From an uncultured Lachnospiraceae bacterium (GTDB taxonomy: Bacteria > Bacillota > Clostridia > Lachnospirales > Lachnospiraceae): a stretch of 30,444 bases of DNA. This document shows, one piece after another, positions 23,643-30,444 of this stretch (positions are counted from its first letter, which is position 1; every line of letters starts with the position of its first letter). A model generated the notes under the pieces. It worked only from the letters and a program-made list of their open reading frames with translations. It was not told the DNA's origin and did no database searches. The stretch spans positions 1-30,444 of the forward strand of contig CAJUOE010000277.1 of the NCBI GenBank assembly GCA_910587895.1, in the 5' to 3' direction. The position numbers and the translations under genes are program-made.

Positions 23643-24428
23643 GTGACGAGTGAAGAACGTAGAAGAAGGGATCAGTATCTGGCAAGAAAACGCAGGAGAA
23701 AGCGTAAGAGGACAGTTCAGATTATAAAGCGGTGTACCATTTCGTGCGCGTGCGTACTGGTGCTGGTATTTGTCCTGACAAAGCTATTGCTCAGGGATGA
23801 GAAACCAGAGTCGGTTGAGGCGCACCGGAGTATTCCAGTGCAGCAGATGACGAAACAGGAGACGAAGACAGAAGAGGGATTTCAGCAGAAAGTAATTGAG
23901 GAGGCTCCGGATTTTACGGTAGACCTTCTGACCCCCAATCAGTATTCCAGGCCCCAGATGGCTTTGAAGGAAGTGAAGGGGATTGTCGTGCATTACACGG
24001 CGAATCCCGGAACTACGGCAGAACAGAACCGAAGTTATTTTGAGAGCTTAAAAGAGACGCAGAAGACAAAGGCGAGCAGCCATTTTGTGGTCGGCATTGA
24101 TGGAAAAATTATCCAGTGCATACCGAGTTCAGAGATTTGTTATGCCTCCAATGAGCGCAATGAGGACACGCTGGCGATTGAATGCTGCCATCAGGATGAG
24201 ACGGGAAAGTTTACACAGGAAACGTATGATTCACTGGTGGAATTAACTGCATGGCTCTGCGGGAAATTCAATCTTCCAGTAGAGAGTGTCATCCGGCACT
24301 ATGATGTTACCGGGAAGGATTGTCCGATTTATTATGTGGAACATGAAGACGCCTGGGTGAAGTTTAAAGAGGATGTCCAGAAGTATCTGGATGAACATGG
24401 AACGGAACCAAAACAGAATTTGACATAA
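23643..24428 (+). CDS. Membrane-anchored N-acetylmuramoyl-L-alanine amidase (Amidase_2)
   Basis: The 261-aa protein has a very basic N-terminus (RKRRRKRKR), one membrane helix near residues 35-50, a linker rich in charged residues, and an amidase_2/PGRP domain from about residue 110. Zinc ligands are H117 in GIVVHYTANPG, H219 in VIRHYDVTG and C227 in GKDCP, a cysteine replacing the third histidine as in other family members. Such enzymes cut the bond between muramic acid and the stem peptide in the wall. The protein should be tethered to the membrane facing outward. GTG 23643 follows GGAGAG by six bases; the longer frame from 23565 lacks a ribosome binding site. It appears to be a single-gene unit. 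Confidence 0.88.
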   Translation: MTSEERRRRDQYLARKRRRKRKRTVQIIKRCTISCACVLVLVFVLTKLLLRDEKPESVEAHRSIPVQQMTKQETKTEEGFQQKVIEEAPDFTVDLLTPNQYSRPQMALKEVKGIVVHYTANPGTTAEQNRSYFESLKETQKTKASSHFVVGIDGKIIQCIPSSEICYASNERNEDTLAIECCHQDETGKFTQETYDSLVELTAWLCGKFNLPVESVIRHYDVTGKDCPIYYVEHEDAWVKFKEDVQKYLDEHGTEPKQNLT

Positions 24429-24436
24429 ATAATTGC

Positions 24437-24481
24437 GGCTAACCGAAAGGAAAACTATGAACAGTAGCAGTTCGGTTAGCC
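24437..24481. other. 11-bp inverted repeat after the amidase gene
   Basis: GGCTAACCGAA (24437-24447) and TTCGGTTAGCC (24471-24481) form a perfect stem with a 23-nt loop. No T-run follows, so it is not a standard terminator. It may protect the 3' end or fold within a small RNA; neither is shown. Confidence 0.5.
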
Positions 24482-24562
24482 AAATGCACAGTCGTGCGTT
24501 CTGATTTTCATTTGCCATTCGGCAAAGAATAGCATTCAACGCTTGTTATCTACATTATGCGC

Positions 24563-24607
24563 AAAAAGTAGCGCCCTCGGTCTGACAAACTAAGGCGCTG
24601 CTTTTTG
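24563..24607. terminator. Bidirectional rho-independent terminator
   Basis: AAAAAGTAGCGCC pairs with GGCGCTGCTTTTT (one mismatch), with Ts after the stem on either strand. It closes the amidase transcription unit and insulates the surface-protein gene. Confidence 0.8.
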
Positions 24608-24840
24608 TAGTAAACTATTTGCCAGCGGCTAGGTATTATGTAGCTTTCGGCTCTCTTGTTAAGCATATCGTATATCAGAAATAAACATATTGCAAGCCTA
24701 AAAGGGAAAATATCAAAATAAAAGACGATATCTTATGTTTTTTAGAATTTATGCATATCTTTTTTGTCATTTGCCATGAGTGTTTCGTAAAAACTTTCCA
24801 TTAAAATAGTAAAAAAATGTCATTTATTTAGTAAAAGTGC

Positions 24841-24869
24841 TTGAAAAATATCGAAAGAAATGATAAAAT
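24841..24869 (+). promoter_or_regulatory. Promoter of the LamG/FIVAR surface protein
   Basis: TTGAAA (24841-24846), 17 nt, TAAAAT (24864-24869) is a near-consensus housekeeping promoter. The transcript would carry a leader of about 110 nt rich in GGA/GAA before the ATG at 24987. Confidence 0.7.
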
Positions 24870-24986
24870 TTGAAAATGAATACTCATGACTAACGTGAAA
24901 GGAGGAAGGGAAAGGAGTGGAAGTGAGGAAACGGTTACTTTAGGACAAAAGGAATGGAAAGAAGTTATGGAAAGGAGAACTGCAAT

Positions 24987-27900
24987 ATGAAATTTAAGAA
25001 ATTTGTGAGCGGACTGCTCGCATGTGCCATGGTAGTTACGTCTGTCTTCACGGGGAATGTAACTACGGCAAAGGCAGAAGGCCCGGCAGCAAGGACGGTG
25101 ACCCCGGAAGATGCTGTGGGAACTTATAACTTTGATGGAACGCTTGGAGATGGTGTTGTTTTACAGACGAAAGGTTTGAATCCATATTCAGGAGACGCTG
25201 TATATGGACAGGGTAAAACGGATTTTGTCGATGATAAGGCGGTTAGGACAGGAACTTATGGGATGAAATTGCCCCATACAAATCTTGGCACTACCTATAC
25301 AGTGTCTGCATGGTTGAAAGCAGAAAGTAGTATTCCAGAAAATACAGCCATGCTTTTTGTGGGATATCATAATCCTGAAAAATGGGTAGGATTGGCAGGA
25401 TGTAAAGGTGATGCACAGAAGGCTAAAGTATGGACACGTGAAGGCTACAAGACAATAGCAGAACCTTATTTTAACCAAGGGGAATGGAAGATGATAACCT
25501 TGGCTCAGTCTGGTGCGGATTTAGATGTTTACATCAATGGGAAACTGGTAAATTCTGACACAGCGCAGGAAGCAATGAATGGAGCTGATCAGAGTATTTG
25601 GTTGGGTACAAATAACTGGGACGCATCTTTCAATGGCTATTTTGATGATGTCAATGTATACAATAAGGAATTAAGCGCCATCCAGGTCTATGCATCCTAC
25701 CTAGATCAGATGCCGTTCAAGAATTTCGGCGCATTGGCAGAGGGCGACAGCGAGGATTGCATCTCGAAAAACCTCAATCTTCCGGAAACTTATGATGGAA
25801 TGGCTCTTACCTGGACGTCCAACAACCCGGATAAGATTGGGAATGATGGAGAGGTAAAGGTAGCAGACGGAAGTGATGTGCTTTTGACGGCGTCTGGAAC
25901 TTTGGAAGGCGGTGTAACATGGAGCCATGATTACAAAGTCAGACTGGCAAAATCCATTACCGTCGAGTATATGAAAAAAGGTGAGACCACGCCTCTGAAA
26001 ACCAAAGAAGTAGCATATAGAGTTGCAGATTCCTATACATATACGCCGACCGATGAAGATAAGGTCTGGACGCATACGGATGGAAAGACTTATGTTTTGT
26101 CCGAGGAAGAAGGAGATAATACTCTCACAACAAGCGGCGATACGCCCAAGTTCACATTGACTTACAATGAAGATGTGGTAACAGAAATTGTTACGGAAGT
26201 ACCGGATATGGTTACGAGAATTGGCGTAAGGCCGGCTCTTCCAGAGACAGTAACAGCGAAATTCAGCAGCGGCGCTGAAAGAGAAAACGTAAAAGTAGAC
26301 TGGAGCAGCGTGACAGAGGACGACTATGCAACAGTAACGACGACGCCAAGAGAACTTGTAGGAAAAGTTGGTGCGGTTGAGCTGAAGATAAAGCTTACTG
26401 TCAAAGACAAGGCGGATTACGTAATCGCAGATTACACGTTTGATAAGGGCAGCGATGGCCTGAAAGATGCGGTTCCCGGAAGTGAGAAATTTGGAACCAA
26501 GAACGGTGAGGTAACGATTGAAAAAGGGCTGAAAGGGAACGCGGCATATTTCCCGGGCGGCGCGAAGAATGTAGGATACGTTCAGTTGCCGGATAACTTG
26601 CTGAAAGTGGGCGAGAACGAGGCTGATGAAAGAAATATTACAGTTTCTATGTTCTGCAAGACCAATACACAGCAGAATAGTTTTGCAGTTTCCCTGCTGA
26701 CAAAAGGAACGAAAAATGATGCGGGAATTTATAACAATGGAACTGATTACCTTGGCTTTATCAATCATAAAGATCTTCGTGCGGAATTTAGAACGGGAAG
26801 CGAAACCAAGGGAGCGGCAACAGGTACGCCGGCAGTTCAGAATCAATGGTATCATTACGCGATTGTAGTAGACAGTGATGCGCATACCATGAGTTTGTAT
26901 AAGAATGGTGTGTTACAAAATACGGTAACAAATGAGGGAATTGATATTTCCAGTCTCAGCGGTGGCCAGAACTATCTGGGATATACCACATGGCCGGATA
27001 ATGACTTCGCAGGCGCGATTGACGAGTTCAAAGTTTATAACGCAACGCTCACACAGGGCGAAATTCAGTCCATCTGTGACGATACATTGTTTGAGGAACA
27101 GATGAATAAGGCCAAAGATGCGATCAAAGACCTTAAGACAACGTCTGGTGATGCTGTTGATGTAAATGATGTTGCGGACGACTTAGAGCTTCCTACAGGC
27201 GGAATGGCATACGAGACGACAATCGAATGGACGTCTGACAACAATGATGTCATAGATGTGACAAGCCAGCCTGGTAAGGGTGCGGTAACACCGCCGACTG
27301 ACGAAGATGCGACTGTCACATTGAAGGCAAAGATTATTGTAAAGGGCTACGAGGACAGGGCAGAGGAAATAACCTATACACTGAAAGTCCTTAAAAATGA
27401 CGGAATCAACAAGAGGCCGCTTCTCAGGGCAATCAATGCAGCAAAAGAACTTCTTGAGGATGCTAAAGAAAGAGGAATTTATTCGAAGGATTCTCTGCAA
27501 GCATTAGAAGATGCCATCAATGCAGCGCAGGAAAAATATGATTCCGCAGAGATTACGGAAGAAGAAGTTGTAGAAGAGGCTGAAAAACTGAAGGCAGCAC
27601 AGACAGTCGAATTGAAAGACCTGGATGAATTGCAGGAAGATTTGTCTGCATGGTACAAGTTTGATAAAGACACCAGCGACAGCTCGCGCAGACATGCGGA
27701 TGCAGAAAAAGTTGGCGAAGTGACATTTACCAAGGAAAATGGAGCAACCTTCAAAGGGGAAAATGCGGCATTAAAGAATATGATTAAAATGCCGGTAGAT
27801 AAATTGAAAGTTACCGATCGCATGACATTCTCCATGCAGGTAAATGCAAAGGCAGCAAGAAACTTCTTTGGTATCGGTACGGTTGTTGGAGATAACAGCG

Positions 27901-30444
27901 GCGCATCGAAACATTTGTATATGAACAGTTCCTTCGTGGCGTTTATGTCAGACAATGGATGGAATGCCCATACAGGATTCAATCTTGGGCAGGGACCGTT
28001 TGCCTTGAATGCATGGCATAATGTAACCGTTGTATTAGATGGAAAAACCATTACGCTTTACCTTGACGGTGTGAAAAAGGGAACAGAAGCCACAGAGACA
28101 ACCATGACGGCAGCATGGAATTACGAAAATGGAACGAAATACGCTTATCTTGGAAACTGCGCGTATGCGCATAACGGAAACGGCGGCAATGACCCGGATT
28201 TCAACGGCTCCATCAAAGATGTACGCATTTATAATGTTGCACTTGACGAAGAGCAGGTAGGATATATTGATGCATATAGGGCGCAGCTCCCCATGGATAA
28301 TGCCAAAGAGGACCTGATTGCTCATGTGATGGATAAAATAGATGCCTATGCATTGCTGCAGGAAGATGGCTCCTATAAAGTAAACGTGTCCCAGGACGCG
28401 CTTGGCGAGGAGAATAAGATTGACCTTCCGGCAACCATTGGAGCGGCAGCTGTTACCTGGGAGTCAAGTGACAGCACTACGATCAATGCAGAGTCAAAGG
28501 TGGTTACGCTTCCCGCACAGGGAGCAGAGGCGAAAGAGGTAACATTGACAGCAAAGCTTACCATTGGTGAGAAAACAGAAGAAATAACATTTGTATGTAA
28601 TGTATTTTCTATTGATACCTCAATTGACAGAGAGCCGTTAAAGGCATTGCTTGACGAGGCAAAGGAAAAGGTGGAAACGGATTATACTGCTGGCAGCTGG
28701 ACAGCGTTCTGGACAGCTTATGAAGAAGCAGTAGCTGAATATGCAAAGCCAACAGATGCAGAGACGCTTGCTGCTAAGAAGACGGCTCTGGAGACAGCAA
28801 TGGCAGGATTGGTAGATGTGACTGCATTACGAAGCCTGATTGAAGCGATAGAGGTTGAGTTAAGCGACTTAGTTGAGGAAACATACACAAGCGCGAGCTG
28901 GGATGACCTGACAGGCAAACTGGCAGCAGCAAAGACAGTATTGGGAACCGCAGATGCAACAGCAGCTAATATTACAGCAGCAATCGCTACCCTTCCATCC
29001 TTAGAGGGTGAAGATACGGTAGAGAGCAAGCTGAAGAAATGCGGCAGCAAGGAAGAACTGAATGCCGTAATAGAGACAGCAGAAGAACTGGCAGCATATA
29101 AGGATGAGTATACTGCGGAAACCTGGAGCGCTCTGGAAACAGCCCTTGCAACTGCAAAAGAGGAGCAGGCAAAGAGGTTGGAGTCCTATGACGCAGCAGC
29201 AGCGGCTTTACAGGCCAAGATTGACGCCCTCGAAGTAAAACCGGAGTTCATTCTCAGCGGAGATAAGAAGACGGAGATGCAGGGCAAGCTTGATGCTGCT
29301 AAGGCAGAGGCAGAAGAGCGTGTAGAGGCAAATTACACGCCTGCAAGCTGGGAGACTTACCAGAAAGCAATCACAGCCCTGGAGAGGATTCTTGCACAGG
29401 ATAAGGCAACCATAGCAGCAGCAAATGATGCGCTTGCAGCATTGGAGGAAGCAACTGCGGCTCTTACGCCGGTATCCGCACAGGAGCCGAACAGCGCAGT
29501 GAAGAAGAGCCTGGCAGATGCGATCGCAGGCGCGAACACGAACCAGACTCATTACACGGCTGATAGCTGGGCAGGTTACAAGGCGGCCTTGGATAAGCTG
29601 AACGCCTTAAAGGCAGCGCTTGACGAAGCTGACAGTGAAGAAAAGACGACAAATATTACCAGATATGAAATTGAAAAAGCAATCGAAGCGCTTGGCACAG
29701 CAGCTGGACAGCTCGTACCTAACGAGGCACATGCCGTAGGAGAGGCAGAGAAAGATGCGATGGCAGCAGCCATTGCCGAGGCCGGCACATTCAGGAAAGC
29801 ACATTACACGGACGAGAGCTGGGCAGCGTTCCAGGAAAAACTGAACGACCTGAAAGCTATGCAAAATAGCACCAGCGTAACGAAAGAAGAGGTTCAGGCA
29901 GCAACGAAGGCCTTGGAAGATGCAATGAACGGACTTGTGCCGACAGATGCACAGAAACCGGATGCAGATAAGGTATCAGAGCTGAAGACAGAATATGATA
30001 ACGCAACGGCAGCGAGTGCAGATTTGAAGGAAGCAGATTATACCGCTGAGAGCTGGGCAGCATACCAGAATGCATACGCAGCATTGAAAAAGGTTGCAGA
30101 CCGTCTTGCAGACGATGCTAAGAAGGGCAGCGTGACAAAGACGGAAATCCAGACGGCGCTTGATAACTTTAAGGCAGCAGCGCTTGTCCGTAACGTTGAC
30201 AAGACAGCATTGAATGCGGCAATCACAGGATGCACCAACCTGAACGCCTCTGACTACACCGCAGCAACTTGGAGTGCATTCCAGGCATCGCTGAATGCAG
30301 CAAAGGCAGTTGCAGCCAAAGACGGCGCCACACAGGCAGAAGTAGACGCTGCGCTTGCAGACCTGAATGCGAAGAAAGCTAGAGACGTTCAACAACGAAT
30401 ACTGGAAGGTGGATATGATCCATCAGAACATGGAAGACGGGATG
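24987..30444 (+). CDS. Large secreted LamG/Ig-like/FIVAR surface protein (3' end outside window)
   Basis: At least 1819 residues are visible. A signal peptide (MKFKKFVSGLLACAMVVTSV, cut probably after AKA near residue 30) is followed by three LamG/concanavalin-like domains at about 45-235, 480-690 and 885-1090. Ig-like modules lie between them (with AYETTIEWTSDNNDVIDV and similar). From about 1215, FIVAR-type repeats run with a recurring YTAESWAAYQ-like motif, eight times, plus one weaker copy near 805-880. Such architectures occur in cell-surface glycoside hydrolases and adhesins of gut Firmicutes, where LamG and FIVAR modules bind glycans or space a catalytic domain. No catalytic domain is visible, so the activity is unknown; it may lie beyond the edge. 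ATG 24987 follows AAAGGAG. From about 30380 another frame looks more protein-like, so the last residues are uncertain. Confidence 0.85.
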   Translation, partial: MKFKKFVSGLLACAMVVTSVFTGNVTTAKAEGPAARTVTPEDAVGTYNFDGTLGDGVVLQTKGLNPYSGDAVYGQGKTDFVDDKAVRTGTYGMKLPHTNLGTTYTVSAWLKAESSIPENTAMLFVGYHNPEKWVGLAGCKGDAQKAKVWTREGYKTIAEPYFNQGEWKMITLAQSGADLDVYINGKLVNSDTAQEAMNGADQSIWLGTNNWDASFNGYFDDVNVYNKELSAIQVYASYLDQMPFKNFGALAEGDSEDCISKNLNLPETYDGMALTWTSNNPDKIGNDGEVKVADGSDVLLTASGTLEGGVTWSHDYKVRLAKSITVEYMKKGETTPLKTKEVAYRVADSYTYTPTDEDKVWTHTDGKTYVLSEEEGDNTLTTSGDTPKFTLTYNEDVVTEIVTEVPDMVTRIGVRPALPETVTAKFSSGAERENVKVDWSSVTEDDYATVTTTPRELVGKVGAVELKIKLTVKDKADYVIADYTFDKGSDGLKDAVPGSEKFGTKNGEVTIEKGLKGNAAYFPGGAKNVGYVQLPDNLLKVGENEADERNITVSMFCKTNTQQNSFAVSLLTKGTKNDAGIYNNGTDYLGFINHKDLRAEFRTGSETKGAATGTPAVQNQWYHYAIVVDSDAHTMSLYKNGVLQNTVTNEGIDISSLSGGQNYLGYTTWPDNDFAGAIDEFKVYNATLTQGEIQSICDDTLFEEQMNKAKDAIKDLKTTSGDAVDVNDVADDLELPTGGMAYETTIEWTSDNNDVIDVTSQPGKGAVTPPTDEDATVTLKAKIIVKGYEDRAEEITYTLKVLKNDGINKRPLLRAINAAKELLEDAKERGIYSKDSLQALEDAINAAQEKYDSAEITEEEVVEEAEKLKAAQTVELKDLDELQEDLSAWYKFDKDTSDSSRRHADAEKVGEVTFTKENGATFKGENAALKNMIKMPVDKLKVTDRMTFSMQVNAKAARNFFGIGTVVGDNSGASKHLYMNSSFVAFMSDNGWNAHTGFNLGQGPFALNAWHNVTVVLDGKTITLYLDGVKKGTEATETTMTAAWNYENGTKYAYLGNCAYAHNGNGGNDPDFNGSIKDVRIYNVALDEEQVGYIDAYRAQLPMDNAKEDLIAHVMDKIDAYALLQEDGSYKVNVSQDALGEENKIDLPATIGAAAVTWESSDSTTINAESKVVTLPAQGAEAKEVTLTAKLTIGEKTEEITFVCNVFSIDTSIDREPLKALLDEAKEKVETDYTAGSWTAFWTAYEEAVAEYAKPTDAETLAAKKTALETAMAGLVDVTALRSLIEAIEVELSDLVEETYTSASWDDLTGKLAAAKTVLGTADATAANITAAIATLPSLEGEDTVESKLKKCGSKEELNAVIETAEELAAYKDEYTAETWSALETALATAKEEQAKRLESYDAAAAALQAKIDALEVKPEFILSGDKKTEMQGKLDAAKAEAEERVEANYTPASWETYQKAITALERILAQDKATIAAANDALAALEEATAALTPVSAQEPNSAVKKSLADAIAGANTNQTHYTADSWAGYKAALDKLNALKAALDEADSEEKTTNITRYEIEKAIEALGTAAGQLVPNEAHAVGEAEKDAMAAAIAEAGTFRKAHYTDESWAAFQEKLNDLKAMQNSTSVTKEEVQAATKALEDAMNGLVPTDAQKPDADKVSELKTEYDNATAASADLKEADYTAESWAAYQNAYAALKKVADRLADDAKKGSVTKTEIQTALDNFKAAALVRNVDKTALNAAITGCTNLNASDYTAATWSAFQASLNAAKAVAAKDGATQAEVDAALADLNAKKARDVQQRILEGGYDPSEHGRRD

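Larger units (their letters stand above)
24429..24986. other. 558-bp intergenic region
   Basis: No gene is convincing here. It holds the 24437-24481 inverted repeat, the 24563-24607 terminator, a very AT-rich stretch (24650-24840), a promoter at 24841-24869 and a purine-rich 5' leader of about 110 nt (24877-24986). Confidence 0.7.

Noticed and set aside
24886..24990. 34-codon upstream frame ending in an ATGA overlap with the surface-protein gene
   Set aside because: The overlap is neat, but no ribosome binding site precedes its ATG and the peptide is a translation of the purine-rich leader; chance is likely.
25701..26885. 394-codon frame on the minus strand
   Set aside because: It lies wholly antisense to the LamG protein, has no ribosome binding site and no recognisable domain; it is a composition shadow.

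Overview
The window looks like chromosomal DNA of an anaerobic gut Firmicute of the Lachnospiraceae type (inference). The grounds are mid-range base composition, strong AGGAGG-type ribosome binding sites with frequent TTG/GTG starts, a Clostridia-style heme cluster with a cobA/hemD fusion, a Bce-like antimicrobial-peptide module, and a FIVAR/LamG surface protein. No tRNA or rRNA gene was seen.

Left end (1-2520): an abrupt junction of two gene pieces, the C-terminal arm of a ValS-like protein (minus) and the C-terminus of hemC (plus). A minus-strand operon follows, encoding a FIST-domain protein and a membrane-free MCP signalling protein, with its own promoter and terminator.

CRISPR locus (2550-11475): a complete type I-C interference module, cas3-cas5c-cas8c-cas7c, with a clear internal start in cas8c for the small subunit Cas11c. 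The adaptation module is damaged. Cas1 lacks its first ~25-30 residues, and cas2 is split by a ~134-bp palindromic element. The array has seven good repeats and two decayed distal ones. Interference and crRNA processing may still work, but new spacer uptake probably does not.

Relic zone (11476-12623): a truncated dinD pseudogene, a candidate type I toxin-antitoxin (32-aa hydrophobic peptide convergent with a short terminator-ended RNA), and an IS200-type transposase remnant.

Stress module (12513-16956): an OmpR-family regulator, a short-loop histidine kinase, an ABC ATPase and an FtsX-type permease, most likely for sensing and resisting cell-envelope antimicrobials.

Translation/heme operon (17020-23535): an 894-aa EF-G/TetM-like GTPase fused to a C-terminal NYN (YacP/Rae1-like) nuclease domain, coupled by ATGA overlaps to cobA/hemD and hemB. 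A 37-38-bp tandem triplication follows and leads into hemL. The GTPase-nuclease fusion is the most interesting object here, because both halves belong to families that act at the ribosomal A site.

Right end (23540-30444): a membrane-anchored N-acetylmuramoyl-L-alanine amidase, a long regulatory gap, then a secreted protein of at least 1819 residues (LamG, Ig-like and FIVAR modules) that runs off the window. The last ~60 bases carry a plausible coding signature in another frame, so both window ends deserve an assembly check.
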